Counted from the stretch's first letter, positions 31,001-39,349 are shown. The stretch is 64,000 nt of DNA from Acaudatibacter sp963835495 (GCA_963835495.1 CAWIFQ010000003.1:620001-684000), one strand, 5' to 3'. Made by a program: numbers and translations. Notes: a model not told the origin generated them from the sequence alone.

Positions 31001-32213
31001 CGAGCGCACCTTGGCCGGCAAGGTGCATGCGGTCGGCACGCTGAGCGGCACCCTGGCCGATCCGCAGGCCAAGGGCGAGGCGAGCATCGCTTCGGGCCAG
31101 TTCATCGACAGCGCGACCGGATTGAAGCTCGCCAACGTCAGCCTGTCCGCGCGGCTGGACCAGAGCGCGATCGACGTCAGCCAGTTCACCGGTCAGGACG
31201 GGGCAAGCGGATCGGTGACGGGGTCCGGGCGGATCAGCCTGGAGCGCGCCGGGGCCAGCAGCTTTCGTCTCGACCTCAACCGCTTCCGCCTGATCGACAA
31301 CGACATCGCCACCGCGATCGCCTCCGGCCAGGCCACCATCAGCCGGGGCGCCGACGGCGCGGTCAAGCTGACCGGCGCGCTCTCGATCGACCGCGCCGAC
31401 GTCGCCGCCAATCCGCCGACGCCGTCCGGGGTGACGCCGATGGATGTGACCGAGATCAACCGCACGCCGGGCGCGGGGGGCGGACACCTGCAGGCGGTCA
31501 ACAGCTACGCGCCGTCGGTCGGGCTCGACGTGACGCTGAAGGCGGCCAAGAACGTGTTCCTGAAGGGGCGCGGTCTCAACCTCGAGCTCTCGCTCGACGC
31601 CCACGTCACCGGCTCGACCGCGGATCCGCGGCTGAGCGGCGCGGCGCATGTGGTGCGCGGCGACTACGACTTCGCCGGCAAGCGCTTCCAGTTCGACAAC
31701 CGCGGCGTGGTCTACCTGGCGACGGCGGCCGAAGACATCCGCATCGACCTCACCGCCTCCCGCGACGATCCGTCGCTGACGGCGGTGATCCGTATCGAAG
31801 GCACGGCGGCCAAGCCCAAGATCACCCTGACCTCGACGCCGGTGCTGCCGAACGACGAGGTGCTGTCGCAGGTGCTGTTCGGCACCTCCGCCTCGCAGCT
31901 GACGCCGCTGGACGCCGCCGAACTGGCTTCGGCGATGACCTCCCTGGCCGGCGGCTCGGGCTTCGACGTGGTCGGCAACCTGCGCTCGTTCGCCCACCTC
32001 GACCGCCTGGCGCTGGGCGGCGACACCACCGGCGCGATCGTCTCCGGCGGCAAATACATCACCGACAACGTCTATCTGGAGATCACCGGCGGGGCCAACG
32101 GGCCGACCGGCGCGGTGGAATGGCGGGTGCGCAAGGATTTCTCGGTGATCGGCCGCGCCGCCAGCGCCGCCGGCAACTCGCAGATCGAGGTGCGCTGGCG
32201 CAAGGACTACTAG
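28002..32213 (+). CDS. tamB: TamB-like inner-membrane-anchored translocation protein
   Basis: 1403 residues. A single transmembrane segment (VLAMWLMVALVAAVAIARF, about residues 38-56) anchors a long repetitive beta-rich periplasmic body (AsmA/TamB-like groove). The C-terminal TamB domain, with ITLTSTPVLPNDEVLSQVLF near residue 1280, is well conserved. The start is TTG at 28002, overlapping the TamA stop by TTGA; an ATG in the membrane segment is less likely. The pair works as the translocation and assembly module, and in other bacteria TamB-like proteins help carry phospholipid. GC bias and length are normal. Confidence 0.93.
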   Translation: MTEKTPGSGAAEPGGPGAEAAATTPKSAPRRRRRGPVLAMWLMVALVAAVAIARFGVLTPPGRSFVEGALDGLRIGPYGRVHVEGLEGDVWGDFTLRRLTVNDAHGAWLDARQVRLRWNWLALLQRHFDVDEFDARLTTVLRRPEAEPSGPGGGRAPVSLHIGKIATRLELLPAFSTRYGLYDVTGGFDIRREGGMAGRAGVASLTHAGDRLDADFDLGRDKTVRLDLQAREADGGALAGALGLAANQPFLVSATASGTTSQGRFHVDSRSGPLVPVAADGAWTPRGGQASGQIVLAASKYLTWYQHWFGPDLRFQVSGARAADALQDVTLNVKSQNIDVDARGEADFGRQVVGPKGMQVAILAREGQRFLGFPQMGAARMTGTLSGRADRWSLAGMLEADNPTAFDYKLAQVRGPTKFEWGGGQLAIGATMDGSGGAGRGIVAALLGGRPHATTQLVWLPDGHVLIKSLAIVGPGLKVDASGQRGILGGLSFKGQSSFSNFAVAHPGAQGLMTASWTATQNGADPWQIGFDAKAKGFASGWGEVDHLLGDAPSLKGKAAWGARGIELADAELTGAAGALSAAGLIGNDNALALKLGWSAKGPLDLGPLEISGAGKGSGGLTGTLANPRADLLADFAVIDLPELTLTNAHVTLTFLKGPADTNGAFSLAAASPYGPAHAETGFRFIGDGLELTGLAADAGGAHAAGSVALRQGAPSSADLAVSVGPGAFLSRGQASGRLLIAQNGQGAAGQGAHASLKLTAAGAMVRAGGLLIQTANFSADGPLERMPYRVDASGFSPHGSWKATGNGVIDGAAGAYAATFEGQGRLRNADFRTLEPAVLKLGGHEQSLSLLANVGGGKARIDARQGGGALHATADLSGVSLGLLDQDFVGRFDAEISLQGQGPRLDGVMQAKLAGAGEKGAANEPTLDGVVNAALTGQTMTIDAQLGSGQGLASHAHLVLPAQASAAPFRIALVRTAPMRGDFSADGEVKPLWDLLMGGERTLAGKVHAVGTLSGTLADPQAKGEASIASGQFIDSATGLKLANVSLSARLDQSAIDVSQFTGQDGASGSVTGSGRISLERAGASSFRLDLNRFRLIDNDIATAIASGQATISRGADGAVKLTGALSIDRADVAANPPTPSGVTPMDVTEINRTPGAGGGHLQAVNSYAPSVGLDVTLKAAKNVFLKGRGLNLELSLDAHVTGSTADPRLSGAAHVVRGDYDFAGKRFQFDNRGVVYLATAAEDIRIDLTASRDDPSLTAVIRIEGTAAKPKITLTSTPVLPNDEVLSQVLFGTSASQLTPLDAAELASAMTSLAGGSGFDVVGNLRSFAHLDRLALGGDTTGAIVSGGKYITDNVYLEITGGANGPTGAVEWRVRKDFSVIGRAASAAGNSQIEVRWRKDY

Positions 32214-32278
32214 CCAGGGCTTGGTTCTCGCCGACGCAGATGTCGTTCGGACCGACACCGGAATTGATCCATCCACCT

Positions 32279-32366
32279 CATCGCCGGCTGTAGCGCGCAG
32301 CGCGGAATGCCGGCGACCCATCGCGCCGCTGCGCAGTGGGTGGCCGGGACAAGCCCGGCCATGACG
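32279..32366. repeat. Dispersed repeat, family B, copy 1
   Basis: Imperfect hairpin GCCGGC..GCGCGCAGCGCGGAATGCCGGC, followed by GGCCGGGACAAGCCCGGCC and ATGACG. Copy 2 is at 39086-39185. The type resembles the REP-like GTCATGGCCGGGCTTGTCCC elements of alphaproteobacteria. Confidence 0.8.
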
Positions 32367-32438
32367 TTGAAGCGCAGAATCAAGCTTGAGATCAGCGACT
32401 GGCGCTACAGCACCAGCTGGCTTGGCCTCACGCGTCCG

Positions 32439-32873
32439 TCAGTGCGTGATCCGCGGGCGCAGGTGGTACTGGCCTTTGCGGAAGCCGTCGAAGATCAGCG
32501 AGGTGTTGGGATTGCCGACCGGCTCGCCCGAGGTGTCGATCAGCAGGTTCTGCTCCGAGACATAGGCGACGTAGCCGCCTTCGTCGTTCTCGGCCAGCAG
32601 ATGGTAGAACGGCTGGTCCTTGTGCGGGCGGACCTCGGCGGGGATCGCCTGCCACCATTCCTCGGTGTTGGCGAACACCGGATCGACGTCGAAAATCACG
32701 CCTCGGAAGTTGAAGACGCGGTGCTTGACCACCTGGCCGATGCCGAACTTGGCCTCGCGGAACGGCGCCGGCGGCGGCGTTTCCTCCAGGTGAGCCACGA
32801 AGTCGGGATCAGGCGAGGGGGCTGAAGACGAGCTGCCCGGCGCCCACGTCGAAGGTGAGAGTCGCGTAATCAT
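32439..32873 (-). CDS. hspQ: HspQ-family heat-shock protein
   Basis: 144 residues from ATG 32873. The HspQ/YccV fold is clear: KFGIGQVVKHRVFNFRGVIF, DVDPVFANTEEWWQAIP, PFYHLLAENDEGGYVAYVSE and QNLLIDTSGEPV. HspQ is a DnaA-related and Lon-regulatory factor in other bacteria. About 35 extra N-terminal residues (low complexity, SSSSAPSPDPDFVAHLEETP) precede the domain; the start may be wrong and translation may begin later. Single gene with a family B repeat behind its stop. Confidence 0.85.
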   Translation of the reverse strand: MITRLSPSTWAPGSSSSAPSPDPDFVAHLEETPPPAPFREAKFGIGQVVKHRVFNFRGVIFDVDPVFANTEEWWQAIPAEVRPHKDQPFYHLLAENDEGGYVAYVSEQNLLIDTSGEPVGNPNTSLIFDGFRKGQYHLRPRITH

Positions 32874-33100
32874 GACTGAGTTTTTACACCAAATCCCCTG
32901 ACCAGGAGATGAACGTAACCGGTTCCGAGCCCTGGACAAGGGGCGCGCCTTTCGGTCGCGGCGCAGGGTTGCTAGGTTGCCACCATCGCAAGGCGCGAGG
33001 GTCGATGGCGCGCCGCCCATTTTAAGTCTGGAGCGCCTTCGAACCGCAAAAGCAATTCTACTTTTGCCGAGTGCGCTCTGGGGATTGGACGTAGGACGGC

Positions 33101-34156
33101 ATGGCTGAGGCGCTCGCCCAGCCCCAGGTGAGCGCTCGGCCCGCACGCGGCGCGCCGACGCACTTCGCGGCGCTCGACCTGGGCACCAACAACTGCCGGC
33201 TGCTGATCGCCGCGCCCACCGCGCGCGGCTTCCGCATCGTCGACGCCTACTCGCGCATCGTGCGGCTGGGGGAGGGCCTCAGCCAGTCGGGCCGGCTGTC
33301 GGAAGATGCGATGGAGCGCGCGCTGGTGGCGCTGCGAGTCTGCGCCGACAAGGTGCGCCGCCACGAGCCGGTGCGCCTGCGAGCGATCGCCACCCAGGCC
33401 TGCCGCTCGGCGGAGAACGGGGCGGAGTTCCTGGCCCGGGTGCGCGAGCGCACCGGCATCGCGCTCAGCATCATCAGTCCGCACGAGGAAGCCCAGCTCT
33501 CGGTGGCGGGCTGCTCCAACCTGATCGACGCCGAGAGCGACGCGGCGCTGGTGCTCGACGTGGGCGGCGGCTCGACCGAGCTGGCCTGGCTGGATCTGCG
33601 AACCTGGCGGCCCGAGCGCGGCCTGCCGCCGATCGCGGCCTGGCTCTCGATCCCGATCGGGGTGGTGACCCTGGCCGAGCGATTCCCCGAAGGCGAGACG
33701 GCCAGCGATGCGTGGTTCCGCGCCATGGTCGAGGCGGTGAAGGCGCCGATCGCCGGCTTCGCCGCCGCCGAGCCGCTGCGCGAGCTGTTCAACGCCGGCT
33801 GCAGCCACCTGATCGGCACCTCCGGCGCGATCACCAGCCTGGCCGGCCTGCACCTGCGCCTGCCACGCTACGAGCGCTCCAAGGTCGACGGGCTGTGGAT
33901 GACCCGGACCGAATGCGAAGACGTCCGCTCCCGGCTGACGGCGCTCACCACCCGCGAACGCGCCGCCCAACCCTGCATCGGCCCCGACCGCGCCGATCTG
34001 GTGCTGGCGGGGGCGGCGATCCTGGAGGCGGTGCAGGAAGTCTGGCCCTGCGAGCGGGTGCGGGTCGCCGACCGGGGGCTGCGCGAGGGTGTCCTGATCT
34101 CGCTGATGAACGAGCGCCGCCGGCGCGGACGCCGCCGTCGCCGCGGCGGCCGCTGA
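33101..34156 (+). CDS. Ppx/GppA-family phosphatase
   Basis: 351 residues, actin-like ATPase fold. Signatures: AALDLGTNNCRLLIA (about 23-37, phosphate 1), IISPHEEAQLSVAGC (about 126-140) and ALVLDVGGGSTELAWLDL (about 148-165). It lacks the C-terminal HD domain of long exopolyphosphatases, so it belongs to the short guanosine pentaphosphatase/exopolyphosphatase group. Substrate: polyphosphate or pppGpp. ATG with AGGAC upstream. It is followed after one base by rlmE, an arrangement well known in alphaproteobacteria, so both are co-transcribed. Confidence 0.9.
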   Translation: MAEALAQPQVSARPARGAPTHFAALDLGTNNCRLLIAAPTARGFRIVDAYSRIVRLGEGLSQSGRLSEDAMERALVALRVCADKVRRHEPVRLRAIATQACRSAENGAEFLARVRERTGIALSIISPHEEAQLSVAGCSNLIDAESDAALVLDVGGGSTELAWLDLRTWRPERGLPPIAAWLSIPIGVVTLAERFPEGETASDAWFRAMVEAVKAPIAGFAAAEPLRELFNAGCSHLIGTSGAITSLAGLHLRLPRYERSKVDGLWMTRTECEDVRSRLTALTTRERAAQPCIGPDRADLVLAGAAILEAVQEVWPCERVRVADRGLREGVLISLMNERRRRGRRRRRGGR

Positions 34157-34157
34157 G

Positions 34158-34862
34158 ATGAGCGAGGAGCCCCCGCGCAAACGCATGGTCCGCCTCCCCA
34201 GCGGCGGCGGCGATGGCCGCACGTCGGCCGCGCGGCTGAAGACGGCCAAGCAGCGCACCCCGTCGTCGCAGGCCTGGCTAAAGCGCCAGCTGAACGATCC
34301 CTACGTCGCGGAGGCGAAAGCCCGCGGCTATCGCTCCCGCGCCGCCTTCAAGCTGATCGAGATCGACGAAAAGGCGCACCTGCTGCGGCGCGGCATGAGG
34401 GTCATCGACCTCGGCTGCGCGCCGGGCGGCTGGCTGCAGGTGCTGCAGGAGCGCGGCGCCGGCGCGGTGGTCGGCGTCGACCTGCTGCCGGTCGATCCTG
34501 TGCCGGGAACGATCATCGTCCAGGCCGACTTCACCGAGCCGGGCTGCGGCGCGCGGCTGGCGGCGCTGCTGGGCGGACCGGCGGACCTGATCCTCTCCGA
34601 CATGGCCCCCAACACCACCGGCCACCGCGAAACCGACCACCTGCGCATCACCGGCCTGATCGAGGCGGCGGCCGACTTCGCCGAAACGACGCTGAAGCCC
34701 GGCGGCGCCTTCGTCGCCAAGGCGTTCCAGGGCGGCGAGACGGCCGAAGTGATCGCGCTGCTGAAGCGGCTGTTCACCGAGGTGCGGACGGTCAAGCCGA
34801 AGGCCAGCCGGACCGAAAGCTCGGAGCTGTTCCTGGTGGCGACGGGCTTCAAGGGTCGCTGA
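34158..34862 (+). CDS. rlmE: 23S rRNA 2'-O-methyltransferase RlmE (RrmJ/FtsJ)
   Basis: 234 residues. Methylates U2552 of 23S rRNA in the large subunit. Motif I is VIDLGCAPGGWLQVLQERG (about 78-96); the catalytic K-D-K set lies at K (SRAAFKLIEID), D (LILSDMAPNTTG) and K (AFVAKAFQGGE). A basic N-terminal extension (KRMVRLPSGGGDGR) exceeds the E. coli form by about 25 residues. Starts one base after ppx. GGGCTCC-TGGAGCCC and a C/G-rich hairpin at 34888-34922 could serve as terminator but lack a clear T run. Confidence 0.92.
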   Translation: MSEEPPRKRMVRLPSGGGDGRTSAARLKTAKQRTPSSQAWLKRQLNDPYVAEAKARGYRSRAAFKLIEIDEKAHLLRRGMRVIDLGCAPGGWLQVLQERGAGAVVGVDLLPVDPVPGTIIVQADFTEPGCGARLAALLGGPADLILSDMAPNTTGHRETDHLRITGLIEAAADFAETTLKPGGAFVAKAFQGGETAEVIALLKRLFTEVRTVKPKASRTESSELFLVATGFKGR

Positions 34863-35051
34863 GCGGCGGAGGGCCACGCCAGGGCGTCTGGAGGGCTCCT
34901 GGAGCCCCTCGCGGGGGTTGTCGGCTAGGGTACTACTAGTAACGTTCCGAATCCCGCCCACGGCCTCCCTGGCGGCCTTAGCGTCGATCGGCGTTTTTTC
35001 GGGCCGGATTGCGGCGCCTCACCGGCGCACGGATCCCCAATTCTCCGCCGC

Positions 35052-35189
35052 TCAGAACCACATGTCCTTCACGCAGCGCCCGTCGTTGACGCCCTCCCAG
35101 GTGTCGAAGCCATCGAGGTGGTGGACCGGGATGTCGGCCACCGCCTCCGCGCCGGTCGCGGCGGCGGTGACCGCCGGGATCACGGCCAT
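35052..35189 (-). CDS. Small orphan coding frame or gene remnant, unknown
   Basis: A reverse frame ending at TGA 35054-35052 reads ...TMAVIPAVTAAATGAEAVADIP, then HHLDGFDTWEGVNDGRCVKD and MWF. It has the strong G/C third-position bias of the genes here. The first ATG in frame is at 35189 (45 residues); the frame stays open to the epmB stop but has no start or ribosome site there. It may be a short gene with an unusual start, or the 3' end of a lost gene. No family recognised. The stretch 34923-35051 holds nothing else I can support. Confidence 0.4.
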   Translation of the reverse strand: MAVIPAVTAAATGAEAVADIPVHHLDGFDTWEGVNDGRCVKDMWF

Positions 35190-35259
35190 GGTGCCGGTGA
35201 CGGTGCCGCCCGCGCTCGTGGCCGTGTCGATGATCTGCCAGCGGTGGCCCTCCGGCTCG

Positions 35260-36306
35260 CTACCCCGGCGGATATTCGTGCGCGCCGCCCCAGGGGTCCT
35301 CGACGCTGACGCACCCGTCCAGATCGCCCGCCAGATAGCCCGGCCCGACCGGGACCTTGCCGTGGCCGCCGGGGAGGTCGAGCATGTAGGTCGGCTGGCA
35401 GAGGCCCGAGAGGTCGCCGCGCAGTTGGCGCATCAGCGCCTGGCCGGCGTCCAGGCTGGTGCGGAAGTGGGCCGTGCCGGGCGCCAGGTCGCCGTGATGC
35501 AGGTAATAGGGCTTGATCCGGGTCTCGACGAAGGCGCGCATCAGCTGGCCCAGCACCTCGGCGTCATCGTTGATCCCGGCCAGCAGCACGGTCTGGCTCA
35601 GCATCGGCATGCCGGCGTCGATGATCGCGGCGCAGGCGGCGCGGGCTTCGGCGGTCAGTTCGCGCGGATGGTTGGCGTGCAGGGCGACGAAGGTGGCCTG
35701 GGTCGGGCTCTTCATCGCCGCGACCAGGGTGGGCGTGATCATCGCCGGGTCGGCGAGCGGGATGCGGGTGTGGAAGCGGATCACCTTGACGTGCCCGATC
35801 CGCGAGAGCCGCGCCATCAGCGCCGCCAGTCGGCGGGGCGAGAGCATCAGCGGATCGCCCCCGGTCAGGATCACCTCCCAGATCGCGGGGTGAGCCTCGA
35901 TGTAGGCGAGGGCGGCATCCAGCTGAGCGGGCGTCAGCGCGTTGGCCTTGCCGGGGCCGACCATCTCGCGGCGAAAGCAGAACCGGCAATAGACCGCGCA
36001 GGTGTGGGTGGCCTTCAGCAGCACGCGGTCGGGATAGCGGTGGACGACGCCGGCGAGCGGGCTGTGGGTCGCGTCGCCGATCGGATCGGCGAGCTCGCCG
36101 GGCGAGGCGACCAGTTCCGCCTCGCTGGGCAGGAACTGGCGCGCGATCGGATCGGCCGGGTCGGCGGGATCGATCAGCTCGGCGAGCGCCGGCGTGATCG
36201 CTACGGCGTAGCGCGCCGCGACTTTGGCCAGGGCCGGCAGGCGCTCGCGATCCAGCAATCCGGCGTCGGCCAGCGCCGCGGCGGTGCGCAGGGTGGTGGA
36301 TGTCAT
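35260..36306 (-). CDS. epmB: Lysine 2,3-aminomutase-like radical SAM enzyme, EF-P (R)-beta-lysine route
   Basis: 348 residues from ATG 36306; the frame is open 12 codons upstream. The radical SAM cysteines C103-x3-C107-x2-C110 (CAVYCRFCF) are intact, and VILTGGDPLMLSPRRL plus LLAGINDD match the EpmB/KamA group. It is shorter than clostridial KamA and lacks its extra domains, as EpmB does. It makes (R)-beta-lysine from lysine with SAM, PLP and a 4Fe-4S cluster. It follows epmA by seven bases, and efp lies 2.5 kb away, so the EF-P role is likely. Confidence 0.9.
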   Translation of the reverse strand: MTSTTLRTAAALADAGLLDRERLPALAKVAARYAVAITPALAELIDPADPADPIARQFLPSEAELVASPGELADPIGDATHSPLAGVVHRYPDRVLLKATHTCAVYCRFCFRREMVGPGKANALTPAQLDAALAYIEAHPAIWEVILTGGDPLMLSPRRLAALMARLSRIGHVKVIRFHTRIPLADPAMITPTLVAAMKSPTQATFVALHANHPRELTAEARAACAAIIDAGMPMLSQTVLLAGINDDAEVLGQLMRAFVETRIKPYYLHHGDLAPGTAHFRTSLDAGQALMRQLRGDLSGLCQPTYMLDLPGGHGKVPVGPGYLAGDLDGCVSVEDPWGGAHEYPPG

Positions 36307-36313
36307 CGGCCGC

Positions 36314-37363
36314 CTATGCGCCCGCCGGTGGCGGCTCGGCAACCGGCGTCCACAGCACGTCCTCGATCCGCGCCGCGCCGGTGGCCAGCATCACCAGCCG
36401 GTCGAAGCCGAGCGCCGCGCCGCTGGCCGGCGGCATCTGGCCCAGGGCGGCGAGGAAGTCCTCGTCGATCGGATAGCGCTCGCCGTAGAGCCGCTGCTTC
36501 AGCGTCATGTCCGCCTCGAAGCGCCGGCGCTGCTCGGCCGCGTCGATCAGCTCGCCGAAGCAGTTGGCCAGCTCCACGCCGCAGGCATAGAGCTCGAAGC
36601 GCTCGGCGACGCGGGGGTCGCCCGGCTTCGGCCGCGCCAGCGCCGCCTCCTGGGTCGGGTATTCGTAGAGGATCGCCGGCCGGTCGAGGCCCAGCATCGG
36701 CTCGATCCGCTCGACGATCACCCGGCTGAAGATGTCCGACCAGCTGTCGTCCGCCGCGACGCGGACGCCGACGGTCGCGGCCTGCTCGGCCAGCCCGTCG
36801 CGGTCCGGCGCGCCACTGGACGGAACCGACGCCATCAGGTCGATCATGGCGAAGCGGTCGAACGCCTCGGCCACCGTGATCCGCTCCGGCGCGGCGAACG
36901 GATCGCAGGCGCGGCCGCGAAACTGGAACACCCTGGTCCCGGCGGTCTCGGCGGCCAGTCCAAGCAGGGCGGCGCAGTCGACCATCAGGCTCTCGTAGGG
37001 TTCCTCGGCGCGGTACCACTCCAGCATGGTGAATTCCGGATGGTGCAGCGGCCCGCGCTCGCGGTTTCGCCACACCCTGGCGAAGTCGAAGATCCGCCGC
37101 TCCCCCGCCGCCAGCAGCTTCTTGCAGGCGAACTCCGGCGAAGTGTGCAGGTAGAGCGCGGCGCGATCGCCGGCCGGGCCGATCAGCTCGGCGCCGAAGG
37201 CGTGCAGGTGGGTTTCGTTGCCCGGCGAGACCTGCAGCGCCGCGGTTTCCACCTCGACGAAGCCGCGCGCCTCGAACCAGGCGCGGAAGGCGCGGGTGAT
37301 CGCGCTGCGGGCGATCAGCCGCGGGCGGCGATCCTGGTGGATGTCGGGCCGCCACCATCTCAT
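36314..37363 (-). CDS. epmA: EF-P--(R)-beta-lysine ligase (PoxA/GenX)
   Basis: 349 residues from ATG 37363 (MRWWRPDIHQDRRPRLIARS). It is a class II lysyl-tRNA synthetase catalytic core without a tRNA anticodon domain: motif 2 VWRNRERGPLHHPEFTMLEW and motif 3 GAALGFDRLVMLATGA. It activates beta-lysine and attaches it to EF-P. The start overlaps the stop of the membrane-protein gene by ATGA, so the two are translationally coupled; epmB follows after seven bases. Confidence 0.93.
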   Translation of the reverse strand: MRWWRPDIHQDRRPRLIARSAITRAFRAWFEARGFVEVETAALQVSPGNETHLHAFGAELIGPAGDRAALYLHTSPEFACKKLLAAGERRIFDFARVWRNRERGPLHHPEFTMLEWYRAEEPYESLMVDCAALLGLAAETAGTRVFQFRGRACDPFAAPERITVAEAFDRFAMIDLMASVPSSGAPDRDGLAEQAATVGVRVAADDSWSDIFSRVIVERIEPMLGLDRPAILYEYPTQEAALARPKPGDPRVAERFELYACGVELANCFGELIDAAEQRRRFEADMTLKQRLYGERYPIDEDFLAALGQMPPASGAALGFDRLVMLATGAARIEDVLWTPVAEPPPAGA

Positions 37364-38025
37364 CGGTCGGACCCCGCGGCATTGGCGCGCCGCGTCGGTC
37401 GGCGCTTGGTTTTCGACGCGTGGCGCTGCGCGCGCAGCGGCGCCGCGTCGTGTCCGGCGCCGATCCCGTCCTTCAGCTTCAGCGCGGTCTTCAGCTCGGC
37501 CAACCGCTCGCGCAATAGGTGCTCGATCGCCTCGATCTGCCCGGCGTAGTGGGCGAAGACCTCGACCTGCTCGTCGTCGTCCGCCGCGCGCACCGCCTCT
37601 TCCAGGTGGCCGTAGACGTCCGCGGCCACCGCCAGGGCCCCAGGAAAGAAGGCGAACGCCACCATGGCGTCCGGGTCTTCGAGCAACTCGATCGGGAAGC
37701 CGGTCAGCATCTGCTCGAGGGTGAGGAAGGTGCGGCTCGGCGAGATGTGGTTGAGCCGCCCCCGCCGCGCCTCGTCGCGCAACAGCTGCAGCAGATTGCG
37801 CACGTGGGTATGCGCCAGGATGGCGAGGTTGAGCGCCGCCGTCTTCGCCGCGATCTTGGCTTCCGCGGCGTGGCGGCGCGCGGCGCGGGTGTCCCGAGCG
37901 GCGAACCAGGCGGAGCCGACCACCGCCGCGATGGTGCCGATCGCCTGCACCCAGGCCGCCGCATTGTACCAGAAATTGCTCAAGCCAGGCTCCCGCCGCC
38001 GCCAGTCGAGCCCAAGCCGCCGCAC
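37360..38025 (-). CDS. Small membrane-anchored protein of unknown function coupled to epmA
   Basis: 221 residues from GTG 38025; TTG at 37983 with GGGAGC upstream is a possible shorter start. One N-terminal membrane segment (FWYNAAAWVQAIGTIAAVVG, about residues 18-38) is followed by a charged helix and a mainly helical body ending in a very basic tail (KTKRRPTRR). No family recognised. It overlaps epmA by four bases, so their expression is linked. Whether it takes part in EF-P modification is only a guess from position. Confidence 0.65.
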   Translation of the reverse strand: MRRLGLDWRRREPGLSNFWYNAAAWVQAIGTIAAVVGSAWFAARDTRAARRHAAEAKIAAKTAALNLAILAHTHVRNLLQLLRDEARRGRLNHISPSRTFLTLEQMLTGFPIELLEDPDAMVAFAFFPGALAVAADVYGHLEEAVRAADDDEQVEVFAHYAGQIEAIEHLLRERLAELKTALKLKDGIGAGHDAAPLRAQRHASKTKRRPTRRANAAGSDR

Positions 38026-38114
38026 CGATCAAGCGATAGGTACGACGCTTCTGGTCACGGTCCGGCGCCGGAGCTAGACCGGTTCGACAAGCAGTCCACA
38101 CAAGGGAGGAAATG

Positions 38115-39044
38115 ATGGGCGTTCTCGACGGCCGGGTGGTGATGGTGACCGGCGCCGGCAACGGGATCGGGCGCGACGTGGCGCTGATCGCGGCCGCGGA
38201 AGGCGCCAAGGTGCTGGTCAACGACCTCGGCGGCGGGCCGCACGGCGGCGACGAGGGTTCAGCCGGTCCGGCCGAGGCGGTGGCGGCGGAAATCCGCGCA
38301 GCGGGCGGCCAGGCGATCTCCAACTCGCACAGCGTCACCGACTACGATGCGGTGGTCGACATGCGCGAACAGGCGCTGAAGGCGTTCGGCGGGCTGCACG
38401 CAGTGATCAACCCCGCCGGCATTCTGCGCGACCGCATGTTCCACAAGATGAGCAACGAGGACTGGGACATCGTCATCGATGTGCACCTGCGCGGCTCCTA
38501 CAACGTCTGCCGCGCCACCATCGAACTGTTCCGCGACCAGCAGGACGGGGCCTATGTGCTGTTCAGCTCCACCTCCGGCCTGATCGGCAACATCGGCCAG
38601 ACCAACTACGGCGCGGCCAAGATGGGCATCGCCGGCCTGTCGCGGATCCTGGCGCTGGAGGGCGCGTCGAAGAACGTCCGCGCCAACACCCTGGCCCCGG
38701 GCGCCTGGACGCGGCTGGTGGCGTCGATCCCGGTCAAGGACGAGGAAGCCGCCAAGCGGATGGAGGCGCTGGCCAAGGCGATGCCGCCGGAGGGGCCGGC
38801 GAAGCTGGCGGTGGCGCTGGCGAGCCCGGCGGCCGCCTCGGTCTCCGGCCAGATCTTCGGGGTGCAGGGCAACGACATCTCGGTGATGTCGCAGATCCGC
38901 TCGGTCGACTACCGCGAGAAGGCCGGCGGCTGGTCGCCGGCGTCGATCCTCAGCGAAGCCCTCCCGGCGCTGGCGCCCAGCTTCACGCCGTTCGAGGGCG
39001 GCGCCGGCAACTTCACGCGGCCGGCGCGGAAGGTGAAGGCGTAA
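38115..39044 (+). CDS. Short-chain dehydrogenase (hydroxyacyl-CoA dehydrogenase-like)
   Basis: About 309 residues. Rossmann glycine motif TGAGNGIGRDVALIAA (about 11-26), NAG equivalent (INPAGILRD), the catalytic Ser (SSTSGLIGNIGQ) and YGAAKMG (YxxxK). The large N-terminal insert with NDLGGGPHGGDEGS matches the (3R)-hydroxyacyl-CoA dehydrogenase part of peroxisomal multifunctional enzyme type 2 and its bacterial relatives. Two adjacent ATGs (38112, 38115) follow GGAGG; the second has the better spacing. Probable NAD(P)-dependent oxidation of 3-hydroxyacyl-CoA in fatty acid or steroid breakdown; substrate not defined. Confidence 0.85.
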   Translation: MGVLDGRVVMVTGAGNGIGRDVALIAAAEGAKVLVNDLGGGPHGGDEGSAGPAEAVAAEIRAAGGQAISNSHSVTDYDAVVDMREQALKAFGGLHAVINPAGILRDRMFHKMSNEDWDIVIDVHLRGSYNVCRATIELFRDQQDGAYVLFSSTSGLIGNIGQTNYGAAKMGIAGLSRILALEGASKNVRANTLAPGAWTRLVASIPVKDEEAAKRMEALAKAMPPEGPAKLAVALASPAAASVSGQIFGVQGNDISVMSQIRSVDYREKAGGWSPASILSEALPALAPSFTPFEGGAGNFTRPARKVKA

Positions 39045-39085
39045 AACGCCTGGGGCGAGCTGAGATCGGTTGGAATCCCAAGGGA

Positions 39086-39185
39086 CGTCATTGCCGGCCG
39101 GAGCGCGAAGCGCGGAGTGCCGGCAATCCATGAGCACCGTTGGTCATGGCTCTCATGGATGGACGGGACAAGCCCGGCCATGACG
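39086..39185. repeat. Dispersed repeat, family B, copy 2
   Basis: GTCATTGCCGGCCGGAGCGC with its complement in CGGAGTGCCGGCAATCC, then a spacer and GACGGGACAAGCCCGGCCAT with GACG. Same order of parts as at 32279-32366. Confidence 0.8.
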
Positions 39186-39349
39186 TGGTGAGAGGTGGTC
39201 CGCCTAGTTTCAACCGGCCCTTATCTGCGTCGGCTCCGTCGCAGTCTTGCACCGCGCGGATGAAAGAGCGGGGACGGGCGGGACGTTGGAAATCGAGCCG
39301 CGAGACCTAAATTCTGCCGAGAAGGCTGCTTGCCGCGGCGGAGGGTCCC

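Noticed and set aside
34888..34922. Clear Rho-independent terminator of rlmE
   Set aside because: Hairpins are present but no T run follows, so I mention it only in the rlmE entry.
36314..38338. Extended 674-residue version of epmA
   Set aside because: The extra N-terminal part is an Arg/Pro-rich frame of the neighbouring membrane-protein gene; EpmA has a good start at 37363 and normal family length.
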